NCBI RefSeq assembly: GCF_000568255.1
Contig: NZ_KK037166.1
Location: forward strand, 2,958,588-2,994,790
DNA from: Kutzneria sp. 744
Lineage (GTDB): Bacteria > Actinomycetota > Actinomycetes > Mycobacteriales > Pseudonocardiaceae
Direction of reading: 5' to 3'
Length of the DNA: 36,203 bases
Shown: positions 24,388-31,089 of the stretch, piece by piece
Position numbering within the stretch: position 1 is the stretch's first letter
Layout: every line of letters starts with the position of its first letter
The notes under the pieces: generated by a model
What the model was told of the DNA's origin: nothing
Seen by the model: only the letters and a program-made list of their open reading frames with translations
The model's database searches: none
Made by a program: the position numbers and the translations under genes

Positions 24388-24897
24388 TCAACGGTCATCT
24401 TGGGCGGCAAATCTGGCCGCGATGTCGGGTCGGGCGGCCAGCTTCGGCGGGTAGCCGGGGCCCATCCGGTGCCGCACGTCGGCGGCGGTCAGCGGCTCCT
24501 TGCAGTGCCCGCACACCACTTCGGCGTGGGTGTCGTGGCCGCACGAGTCGTGATGCAGCGTGATCGGCGGCCCGGCCTCGTCGGCCAGCCAGCGGTCGCC
24601 CCACGTCATCATCGCGGCCAGCACCTGCCAGAAGTCGCTGCCCTTCTCGGTCAGCACGTAGTCGTGTCGCACCGGTTCGGTCTGGTAGGGCACCTTCTCC
24701 AGCAGGCCTTCGTCGACCAGTCGCCGGAGCCGGTCGACGAGCGTGTTGCGGGCGATGCCCAGCGCCTGCTGGAACTCATCGAAGCGGCGGATTCCGTAGA
24801 ACGACTCGCGCAGGACCAGCGGCGTCCACCAGTCCCCGAGCAGGTCCATGGTGCGGGCGACCGAGCACGGCCAGTGCGCGAACGAGGTCCGTCTCAT
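24388..24897 (-). CDS. HxlR-family winged-helix regulator with C-terminal Cys/His cluster
   Basis: 169 residues. The HxlR-type winged helix runs from about 10 to 105: CSVARTMDLLGDWWTPLVLRESFYGIRRFDEFQ, then GIARNTLVDRLRRLVDEGLLEKV and YVLTEKG. The extra C-terminal part has DSCGHDTHAEVVCGHCKEPL, a Cys/His-rich segment that could bind zinc. HxlR proteins usually sense reactive small molecules and control adjacent enzyme genes; here the SRPBCC-LLM pair is the natural target. The ATG is supported by TAGCAT 6 nt upstream. Confidence 0.92.
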   Translation of the reverse strand: MRRTSFAHWPCSVARTMDLLGDWWTPLVLRESFYGIRRFDEFQQALGIARNTLVDRLRRLVDEGLLEKVPYQTEPVRHDYVLTEKGSDFWQVLAAMMTWGDRWLADEAGPPITLHHDSCGHDTHAEVVCGHCKEPLTAADVRHRMGPGYPPKLAARPDIAARFAAQDDR

Positions 24898-24909
24898 GGC
24901 CTCATGCTA
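24897..24909 (-). promoter_or_regulatory. -10 box TAGCAT for leaderless HxlR mRNA
   Basis: On the minus strand TAGCAT (24909-24904) ends 6 nt before the ATG at 24897. Confidence 0.5.
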
Positions 24910-24924
24910 GTAGGTCCACCAACA

Positions 24925-24934
24925 AGACTCAGCA
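24925..24934 (+). promoter_or_regulatory. Direct repeat AGACTCAGCA, copy 2 (candidate HxlR site)
   Basis: Identical to 24376-24385. It lies about 15 bp upstream of the HxlR -10 box, in the -35 region, which suits autoregulation. Confidence 0.4.
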
Positions 24935-24939
24935 GCAAA

Positions 24940-24983
24940 AACCGCGAGTCACGCTCTCAGACACACCGAAATACGGTTTCGGG
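24940..24983 (+). repeat. Extragenic repeat, copy B
   Basis: It shares GAGTCACGCTCTC and CACACCGAAATACGG with copy C at 33456-33499. It contains a perfect 6-bp stem CCGAAA-TACGG-TTTCGG (24966-24982). This copy lies in the divergent spacer between HxlR and the glycosyltransferase, not next to a stop codon. Confidence 0.7.
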
Positions 24984-25035
24984 CAGCGGTTGTTCGGGCA
25001 AGGGTGGCCGCCCGACCGTCACTGGGCGCCGAATC

Positions 25036-25064
25036 TATTCATCAGATGTGTACTCTAATGAATA
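25036..25064 (+). promoter_or_regulatory. Promoter/operator of the glycosyltransferase-TetR operon
   Basis: TATTCAT (25036-25042) and ATGAATA (25058-25064) form a perfect 7-bp inverted repeat with a 15-nt spacer that contains the -10 box TACTCT (25051-25056). The -10 box ends 7 nt before the ATG at 25064. Such an A+T-rich dyad stands out here. The TetR encoded second in the operon is the obvious candidate ligand. Confidence 0.55.
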
Positions 25065-26185
25065 TGCGAGTTCTACTGTCGAGTATTCCTCAGCACGGCC
25101 ACCTGTTCCCCCTGCTGCCGCTGGCCCGGGCGCTGCGCGCGCAGGGCGACGAGCTGGCGTTCGTGACGGCCGCGGGTGTCGCGCGGGTGCTGAACCTGGA
25201 GAACATTCCGCTGTACGCGGCCGGGCCGATGCCCGACGTGCTCGGCGAGGAGACGACCCGTCGCACCGGGGACAACCCCTTCGTGCACCCGACGCCCCAG
25301 GCCGCCAGGGCGTTCTTCGTGGACGTCCGCGTCGACATGGGTGGCGACGAGGCGCTGGCGGCGGGGGCGGCGTTCCGGCCGGATCTGGTGCTCCGCGAGC
25401 GGTTCGACTACCTCGGCCCGCTGGTGGCGGCCGATCGCGGCGTGCCGATGGCCACGCTGGCGCTGGGCCCGGCGGCGCCGCCGATGCTCCTGGACTTCCT
25501 CGACGACCGGGCCCGGGCCGCCCACGCGGCGCGGGAGCTCCCGATGCCGGCGGACACCTGGTTCCTCGACACCTGCCCGCCCGCGTTGCAGTCGGAAGGC
25601 TGGCAACACCCGGAGGGCTGGCGGGCGCTGCGGCCGGAGGCGCACCGCGGCGGCAGCACGGCGACGCCGCCGAACACCTCGCCGCGGCCGCGCGTGCTGG
25701 TGACCTTCGGAACCTGGTACAACAAGCCGGAAACGCTGGCCCCACTGCTCCGGGAACTGTCCATGATGGACATTGACATCGTGGCGACGCTGGGCCTGGC
25801 CACGGATGCGTCGCAGTACGACGTCGACCCGAGCCGCGTGACCTTCGTCCCGTTCACGGCGCTGGACTCCCTGCTGGAGGGCGTCGAACTGGTGCTCACC
25901 CACGGCGGCGCCGGCACGATGCTGGGCTCGATGTCCCGTGGCGTCCCCATGGTCGTCGTGCCGGCCGGGGCCGACAACTTCATGAACGCGGCGCAGGTCG
26001 CGGCGGCCGGGGCGGGCATCGCGCTGCAGCCGGACGAGGCGACGCCGTCGGCGGTGGCGGACGCGGTGCGTACAGTGTTGGACGAGTTCCGCTACCGCGA
26101 GGCCGCCGCCTCGATCGCCAAGGAGATCGCCGCCATGCCCACGCCCGCCGAGATCGCCGCGGAGTTGAGGTCGGCCGTCAAGTGA
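25064..26185 (+). CDS. MGT-type glycosyltransferase (GT1 family)
   Basis: 373 residues from the ATG at 25064; the in-frame ATG at 25058 is only 1 nt after the -10 box. The N-terminal MRVLLSSIPQHGHLFPLLPLARALRAQGDELAFVT is the acceptor domain of GT-B enzymes (catalytic His in QHGH). The C-terminal THGGAGTMLGSMSRGVPMVVVPAGADNFMNAAQ is the nucleotide-sugar donor motif of the macrolide/UGT family. It is slightly shorter than the usual 390-420. It likely glycosylates a hydrophobic small molecule, as in drug inactivation or natural-product tailoring. The next gene overlaps it as GTGA. Confidence 0.92.
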   Translation: MRVLLSSIPQHGHLFPLLPLARALRAQGDELAFVTAAGVARVLNLENIPLYAAGPMPDVLGEETTRRTGDNPFVHPTPQAARAFFVDVRVDMGGDEALAAGAAFRPDLVLRERFDYLGPLVAADRGVPMATLALGPAAPPMLLDFLDDRARAAHAARELPMPADTWFLDTCPPALQSEGWQHPEGWRALRPEAHRGGSTATPPNTSPRPRVLVTFGTWYNKPETLAPLLRELSMMDIDIVATLGLATDASQYDVDPSRVTFVPFTALDSLLEGVELVLTHGGAGTMLGSMSRGVPMVVVPAGADNFMNAAQVAAAGAGIALQPDEATPSAVADAVRTVLDEFRYREAAASIAKEIAAMPTPAEIAAELRSAVK

Positions 26186-26787
26186 CCGGTGGCCGTCCCT
26201 ACCACTCCCCCCGCCGCGCGCAGGAGGCCGCCGAGACCCGGCGGGACATCGTGCGCGCGGCGGCGGAGTTGTTCGCCACCAACGGATACGCCCGCGTCAC
26301 GGTGGCGGACATCGCCCGGGCGGCCGGCGTCGCGCAGCAGACCGTGTACTCCAGCGCCGGCAGCAAGTCCGACATCCTCGACGAGGTGCTGGCCGAGGCG
26401 ATCCGCAACTCCGGCGGTGACGCGAACCTCGCCGAGATCCGGCTCACCGACGACCTGCCGACGGCGTTGGCCCTGCTGGCCCACGGCACCCGGCTGGGCA
26501 ACGAGTCGCAGGAACAGGCCGTGGACATCATCTTCGGCGCGATGCCGGTGCACGAGAACGCCGCCCAGCTCTGGGCCTTCGCCACCGGCCAGTACCGGGA
26601 GACGCTGGGGCAGATCGCGGAACACCTGCGGGACAAGGGATTGGTCGAGGACGCCGAGCGCACCACGGCGGTGCTGTGGTTCTACTTCGGCCTGCACTCG
26701 TGGCGCTCGCTGGTGCGTGACAACGGCTGGACCTGGGACGACGCCGAAAACTGGCTGGCCCGGCAGGCCCTGGCCGCCCTAGGCTGA
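26182..26787 (+). CDS. TetR-family regulator of the glycosyltransferase operon
   Basis: 201 residues from the GTG at 26182, which overlaps the glycosyltransferase stop (GTGA). The helix-turn-helix reads RVTVADIARAAGVAQQTVYSSAGSKSDIL. The C-terminal part contains SWRSLVRDNGWTWDDAENWLARQA, shared with the TetR at 32841, so the two are paralogues. Co-translation with the enzyme suggests a ligand-relieved repressor of its own operon, acting at the dyad at 25036-25064. Confidence 0.92.
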   Translation: MTGGRPYHSPRRAQEAAETRRDIVRAAAELFATNGYARVTVADIARAAGVAQQTVYSSAGSKSDILDEVLAEAIRNSGGDANLAEIRLTDDLPTALALLAHGTRLGNESQEQAVDIIFGAMPVHENAAQLWAFATGQYRETLGQIAEHLRDKGLVEDAERTTAVLWFYFGLHSWRSLVRDNGWTWDDAENWLARQALAALG

Positions 26788-26793
26788 CTGCCG
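26780..26793 (+). promoter_or_regulatory. -10 box TAGGCT for leaderless AraC mRNA
   Basis: TAGGCT at 26780-26785 lies inside the last codons of the TetR gene and ends 7 nt before the GTG at 26793. This gives AraC a possible promoter of its own. Confidence 0.4.
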
Positions 26794-27437
26794 TGTCGGC
26801 TCTGATCGAGGGGCGCTGGATCGACTCGGCGGCCCTCCCGCTGCCCTATCCGGCCGTCGACCTGCTGGTGTTCGCCGACGGCACGCTGTGGCTCGCCGGC
26901 CCCGAGGTGAGCGTGCGGACGGCCCCGCTGCCGCCGGGCGGACTGGTCGGTCTCCGCCTGCGGCCGGGCGCCTGCCTGTCGCTCGGCGTCGCCGCGGACG
27001 AGGTCCCTTTGGGCGGCATGCCTTTCGGTCGGGTCGAGCCGGGATCTCCGCGGTCACGGATGGCGTCAGCGGTGAAGTTCCTGGACGGTTTTTCCCTTCA
27101 TGACAACGATTTCGCCGTGCAGCAAGCGGTGCGTGCGCTCCAGGACGACCCGACAGCGCGGGTCAACGACCTCGCCGCGACGGTTGGCCTGTCGGAACGG
27201 CAGCTGCGGCGGCGCTTCTCCCTCGCCGTCGGCTTGCGCCCCAAGGCTTACGGGCGAGTCGTCCGGCTCCATGCCGCCCTGCGGCTGGCCCGGTCCGTCG
27301 AACGGCCGTCGTGGGCGGATATCGCGCAGCGGTGCGGTTTCTACGACCAGCCGCACCTGATCGCCGAGTTCCGTGCCGCGACGGGCCAGTCCCCCAAGGC
27401 GCTGCACGGCCGTTTTCTCCAATCCTCGCCGGCCTGA
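26793..27437 (+). CDS. AraC-family transcription regulator
   Basis: 214 residues. The N-terminal 95 residues look like a small beta-rich sensor half (LPYPAVDLLVFADGTLWLAGPEV, LRPGACLSLGV). The C-terminal double helix-turn-helix covers about 115-205: VNDLAATVGLSERQLRRRFSLAVGLRPKAYGRVVRLHAAL and DIAQRCGFYDQPHLIAEFRAATGQSPKAL. It is shorter than typical AraC proteins (about 280), with a reduced sensor domain. It starts 5 bp after the TetR stop. The truncated P450 follows 20 bp later, so it could be in the same transcript. Confidence 0.9.
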   Translation: MSALIEGRWIDSAALPLPYPAVDLLVFADGTLWLAGPEVSVRTAPLPPGGLVGLRLRPGACLSLGVAADEVPLGGMPFGRVEPGSPRSRMASAVKFLDGFSLHDNDFAVQQAVRALQDDPTARVNDLAATVGLSERQLRRRFSLAVGLRPKAYGRVVRLHAALRLARSVERPSWADIAQRCGFYDQPHLIAEFRAATGQSPKALHGRFLQSSPA

Positions 27438-27457
27438 ACCGCGCCAGACTTCGCGAC

Positions 27458-28501
27458 ATGTTCGTACGCAGCCATGCCCTCGTGGACGAGGTGCTCACCA
27501 CGCACGACCTGTTCTCGTCCGACGAGATCCGTTACAGCGCAAGCGAAGTCCCGCACCGCGACAATCCCGTGCTGCACAGCATGTCGGCCATGGACCCGCC
27601 GCGGCACCACGAGTTGCGACGCCTGGTCAGCCGCGCCTTCACGCCACGAACCGTGGACGCCCTGACCCCGTCCATCGAGTCCCGCGCCGCCCGCCTGCTC
27701 GACGAGCTGACGCCGGCGTCCGACTTCATCACCGGGTTCGCCCATCCGCTGCCGATCGCCACGCTGGCCGCCCTCCTCGGCGTGTCCGCCGACCGTGAGG
27801 CGGATTTCGTGCGCTGGACCGACGCGATCACCATGTTCTTCGGCCAACCCGAGGCCCGTCCGGCCTTCGAGTCGGCGGTCTCGGAGCTTCGCGACTACCT
27901 GCGCACGGTTCCGTCGTCCGAGGGCGGCATCGTCGCCGAGCTGAGGGAAAGCGGTCTCACCGCCGACGAGATCGTCAACCTCGCCTCGTTGCTGCTGATC
28001 AACGGCCATGAGACGACGAAGACGCTGCTGGTCAACACGGTGCTGAGCGTGGCCGACCACGTCTCGACGCTGCGGGCCGACCCCGATCTTGTGCCGTCGG
28101 CGATCGAGGAAGTGCTCCGCCTGCGGCCGTCCGCCGGCGGCACCGACCGCTTCGCCACGCGCGCCGGCGTCCTCGGCGGCGAGGCCTTCGCCGCCGGGCA
28201 GCGGATCATCGTCTCCCTGGCCGCCGCCAACCGCGATCCCGCCGTCTTCGACCGGCCGAACGCCTTCGACGTGCGGCGATCCCCCAACCCGCACCTGTCC
28301 TTCGGCCACGGCATCCACTTCTGCCTCGGCGCCCACCTGGCCCGGCGCCAGGCCGTGGTCGCCCTTCGGGCCCTGCTCGCCCGGATTCCCGGCCCCTGGA
28401 CGGTCGAAGGCCTGGTCACGCGGGACAGTCCCGTCGGGACGGACGTGCTCGCGCTGCGCCTGGTGTGGTCCGCTGAGCGGGACCGGCCGGGACGCACCTA
28501 G
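27458..28501 (+). CDS. Cytochrome P450, N-terminally short
   Basis: 347 residues from the ATG at 27458, about 50 fewer than bacterial P450s. It has a canonical I-helix LLINGHETTKTL with the acid-Thr pair, K-helix ExxR in IEEVLRLRP, and heme loop LSFGHGIHFCLGAHLARR with the Cys ligand. What is missing is the first beta sheet and helix A: the protein begins FVRSHALVDEVLTTHDLFSSDE, normally residues 50-60 onward. The open frame runs back to 27311, but only across the end of the AraC gene, and no start codon lies between the AraC stop and 27458. It may be a 5'-deleted, non-functional gene. Its stop overlaps the next gene's -10 box. Confidence 0.85.
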   Translation: MFVRSHALVDEVLTTHDLFSSDEIRYSASEVPHRDNPVLHSMSAMDPPRHHELRRLVSRAFTPRTVDALTPSIESRAARLLDELTPASDFITGFAHPLPIATLAALLGVSADREADFVRWTDAITMFFGQPEARPAFESAVSELRDYLRTVPSSEGGIVAELRESGLTADEIVNLASLLLINGHETTKTLLVNTVLSVADHVSTLRADPDLVPSAIEEVLRLRPSAGGTDRFATRAGVLGGEAFAAGQRIIVSLAAANRDPAVFDRPNAFDVRRSPNPHLSFGHGIHFCLGAHLARRQAVVALRALLARIPGPWTVEGLVTRDSPVGTDVLALRLVWSAERDRPGRT

Positions 28502-28512
28502 GATCAACGGCA
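28499..28512 (+). promoter_or_regulatory. -10 box TAGGAT for leaderless YciO mRNA
   Basis: TAGGAT at 28499-28504 begins with the P450 stop codon TAG and ends 7 nt before the ATG at 28512. Confidence 0.45.
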
Positions 28513-29132
28513 TGGCCAGGTACTTCGACGTGCATCCGGCGAACCCGCAGAAGCGGTCCATCGGCCAGGTGATCGACATCCTGCACGAGGACGGGCTGAT
28601 CGCCTACCCCACGGACTCGTGCTTCGCGCTGGGCTGCCAACTGGGCAACCGCGAGGGCCTCGACCGGATCCGCTCGATCCGCCACCTCGACGACCGGCAC
28701 CACTTCACGCTCGTCTGCCGCGACTTCGCCCAGCTCGGGCAGCTCGTGATCGTGGACAACGCGGTGTTCCGGGCGATCAAGGCGAGCACCCCCGGCAGCT
28801 ACACGTTCATCCTGCCGGCCACCAAGGAGGTGCCGCGGCGGCTCATGCACCCCAAGAAGAAGACCGTCGGCGTGCGCATCCCCGAGCACGTCGTCACCCA
28901 GACGCTGCTGGCCGAGCTGGGCGAGCCGCTGGTCTCCAGCACGCTGCTGCTGCCCGACCAGGAGGAGCCCATGACCCAGGGCTGGGAGATCAAGGAGCTG
29001 CTCGACCACGTGCTCGACGCCGTGATCGACTCCGGCGACTGCGGCACCGAGCCCACCACGGTCATCGACTTCTCCGACGGCACGCCGGAGATCGTCCGCT
29101 ACGGCGCGGGCGACCCCACCCGCTTCGAGTAG
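28512..29132 (+). CDS. YciO/YrdC-family (Sua5-like) protein
   Basis: 206 residues of the YrdC fold. The N-terminal GLIAYPTDSCFALGCQLGNREGLDRI and IRHLDDRHHFTLVCRDFAQLG form the nucleotide/threonine pocket, and PGSYTFILPATKEVPRRLMHPKKKTVGVRIPEH the second half, in the form typical of the YciO subgroup. The related TsaC/Sua5 enzymes make threonylcarbamoyl-AMP for tRNA t6A; YciO proteins are paralogues with weaker or uncertain activity. Its end overlaps the opposing LysR gene by 34 bp, so the two transcripts are complementary at their 3' ends. Confidence 0.92.
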   Translation: MARYFDVHPANPQKRSIGQVIDILHEDGLIAYPTDSCFALGCQLGNREGLDRIRSIRHLDDRHHFTLVCRDFAQLGQLVIVDNAVFRAIKASTPGSYTFILPATKEVPRRLMHPKKKTVGVRIPEHVVTQTLLAELGEPLVSSTLLLPDQEEPMTQGWEIKELLDHVLDAVIDSGDCGTEPTTVIDFSDGTPEIVRYGAGDPTRFE

Positions 29133-29986
29133 ACGGCCTTCAGCGCCGCCCGGACCGCCACCACGCCGGGGCGCCGGTGCGCGCCTTCGCGGGCGCACGT
29201 GTAGATGTGGCGATGTCCGAGCTCCGGCGCGTCGGGCGGCGTGTGCGGCCAGACCAGGTCGGGCAGGATCGCCACGGCGTGGCCGGTTTCCACCAGCCGG
29301 ATGTGGGTGACGATGTCGGTGGAGTCGAAGGCGACGTCGGGTTCGAAGCCGGCCGCGCGGCACAGCGCCCGCGCCCAGCGGCCGCTTTCGGTGTCGGCCG
29401 GTTCGAGGATCCAGCGCTGGTCGGACAGTTGGCTCAGGGAACGGCCGGCCAGGGCGGGCGGCAGGGCCAGGCGCATCGGGTCGGGGCCGACGTCCACACG
29501 GTCGAGGCCGGGCCGCAGCAGCAGGGGGTAGCAGGGATACTCCTCGGCCAGCACCAGGTCGCAGGCCCCGGCGGTGAGCAGGGACAGGGCTCGTTCGGGC
29601 TCGTGTTGGACGGCATCAAGTCGCAGCTTGGGTGCGTCTCGTGCCAGCAGATCCAGCAGTGGTGGCGTCAGCGTGAGCATCGCCGTCTGGAAGGCGGCGA
29701 TGCGGATGACGCCCGTCGGCGCGGTCAGCGAGGCCTCGATCTCGGCCTCGGCCTGCTCCAGACGGTTGAGGACGGCCTCGGCGTGCCGGACCAGGATCAG
29801 CGCCTGCGGGGTGAGCCGGACGCCGCGGCCGACGCGTTCGAGCAGCGGAGCGCCGGCTTCCTTCTCCAGCAGGGAAAGCTGTTGTGACACCGCCGAGCTG
29901 CTGTAGCCCAGGGCCGCGGCCACGGCGGCGAGGGTTCCGCGGGTGTGCAGCTCCTTGAGCAGACGCAGTCGGTGCAGGTCGAGCAT
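29099..29986 (-). CDS. LysR-family transcription regulator
   Basis: 295 residues. The winged helix lies at 1-60 (LHRLRLLKELHTRGTLAAVAAALGYSSSAVSQQLSLLEKEAGAPLLER), and the periplasmic-binding-protein-like effector domain follows from about 90 (GVIRIAAFQTAMLTLTPPLL). It is divergent from the ammonia-lyase/peptidase pair, the usual arrangement for a LysR protein and its target. The ATG is supported by TACCAT 7 nt upstream. The effector is probably the pathway substrate. Confidence 0.93.
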   Translation of the reverse strand: MLDLHRLRLLKELHTRGTLAAVAAALGYSSSAVSQQLSLLEKEAGAPLLERVGRGVRLTPQALILVRHAEAVLNRLEQAEAEIEASLTAPTGVIRIAAFQTAMLTLTPPLLDLLARDAPKLRLDAVQHEPERALSLLTAGACDLVLAEEYPCYPLLLRPGLDRVDVGPDPMRLALPPALAGRSLSQLSDQRWILEPADTESGRWARALCRAAGFEPDVAFDSTDIVTHIRLVETGHAVAILPDLVWPHTPPDAPELGHRHIYTCAREGAHRRPGVVAVRAALKAVYSKRVGSPAP

Positions 29987-29999
29987 GCGACCAATGGTA
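29986..29999 (-). promoter_or_regulatory. -10 box TACCAT for leaderless LysR mRNA
   Basis: On the minus strand TACCAT (29999-29994) ends 7 nt before the ATG at 29986. Confidence 0.45.
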
Positions 30000-30006
30000 A
30001 GAGAAA

Positions 30007-30024
30007 GTGGATGGTATAGGCCAC
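30007..30024 (+). promoter_or_regulatory. Dyad in the LysR divergent spacer
   Basis: GTGG (30007-30010) and CCAC (30021-30024) flank a 10-nt centre, within the 83-bp spacer between LysR and the ammonia-lyase gene. ATGGTA also occurs twice here (29994 and 30011). It is a candidate LysR site, but the arms are short. Confidence 0.35.
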
Positions 30025-30069
30025 GAAAGATCGCTTTTCCTTCACGGTTACGGGCCGCAGACTGGGGAC

Positions 30070-31089
30070 ATGACCGTCTACCGACGCCCGGAAGCCCGGT
30101 TCTGGCGCTGCCCGGCCCCGCCGACCGGCCCCCAGGCCTTCCACCGCGGCCTGCCGGGCTACCAGCCGACGCCGCTGGTCGACGTGCCGAAACTGGCCGT
30201 GGAGCTGGGCGTCGGCCGGGTGCTGGTGAAGGACGAGTCGTCGCGGCTCGGGCTGCCGGCGTTCAAGGTGCTCGGCGCGTCCTGGGGCATCCGGCAGGCC
30301 CTGGTCGACCCCGACGGCCCGCAGACCCTGGACGGGCTTCGGGCTCACGTTTCTGGCCGGGGGATCCGGCTGACGACCGCGACCGACGGCAATCACGGCC
30401 GTGCGGTGGCGCATTTCGCCCGCCTGCTGGGGATTTCCGCCACGGTGTTCGTGCCGGCGGCCGTCGGGCAGCCCGCCGTCGACGCGATCGCCGGCGAGGG
30501 CGCCCAGGTCGTGCGCGTCGACGGCTCGTACGACGAGGCCTGCCGGCTCGCTGCGGCCGCCGACGGGATCCTGGTGCAGGACACGGCTTGGGACGGCTAC
30601 GAGGAGATTCCGACCGCCATCGTCGACGGGTATTCCACGCTGTTCCGGGAGATCGACGTCTCCCCCTCGCTCGTCGTGGTGCCCATGGGCGTCGGATCCC
30701 TGGCCCAGGCGGCGGTCCGGCACTATCGGAGCACGCCCGGAGCCGTCTCGCTGCTCGGCGTCGAACCGACTCACGCACCCTGTGTTCTGTCCAGTCTGGA
30801 CGCCGGCCGGCTCGTCTCCATCGACACCTCCGCCACGGTGATGGCCGGGCTGAACTGCGGAACCGCCTCCAGCACAGCGTTTCCCGACCTACTGGCCGGT
30901 CTCGACTCCGCCGTCGCCGTGCGGGACGAAGACGCCGCGCAGGCCGTCTCCGACCTCAAGGCCCTCGGCGTCAACGCCGGCCCCTGCGGCGCCGCCACCT
31001 TGGCCGGCGTCCGCGCCGCCCGGCCCGTCCTGGACATCCCGTTCGACGGGACCATCGTGTTGATCAGCACGGAAGGACGTCACGCATGA
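30070..31089 (+). CDS. Diaminopropionate ammonia-lyase-like PLP enzyme (fold type II)
   Basis: 339 residues. FHRGLPGYQPTPL at 24-36 is the signature N-terminus of diaminopropionate ammonia-lyase (DpaL/YgeX). The PLP-binding Lys is Lys66 in LPAFKVLGASW, and TTATDGNHGRAVAHFARLLG is the Asn-His phosphate-side loop of the tryptophan synthase beta family. The reaction would split 2,3-diaminopropionate (or a related amino acid such as Ser or Thr) into pyruvate and ammonia. ATG 30070 is preferred over GTG 30007 on family alignment, though its GGGGA is very close. The next gene overlaps as ATGA. Confidence 0.85.
   Translation: MTVYRRPEARFWRCPAPPTGPQAFHRGLPGYQPTPLVDVPKLAVELGVGRVLVKDESSRLGLPAFKVLGASWGIRQALVDPDGPQTLDGLRAHVSGRGIRLTTATDGNHGRAVAHFARLLGISATVFVPAAVGQPAVDAIAGEGAQVVRVDGSYDEACRLAAAADGILVQDTAWDGYEEIPTAIVDGYSTLFREIDVSPSLVVVPMGVGSLAQAAVRHYRSTPGAVSLLGVEPTHAPCVLSSLDAGRLVSIDTSATVMAGLNCGTASSTAFPDLLAGLDSAVAVRDEDAAQAVSDLKALGVNAGPCGAATLAGVRAARPVLDIPFDGTIVLISTEGRHA

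Noticed and set aside
27435-27460. Possible deleted remnant of the extragenic repeat between AraC and the short P450
   Set aside because: TGAACCGCG followed by CAGAC and TTCG is suggestive of an internally deleted copy, but too short to support.
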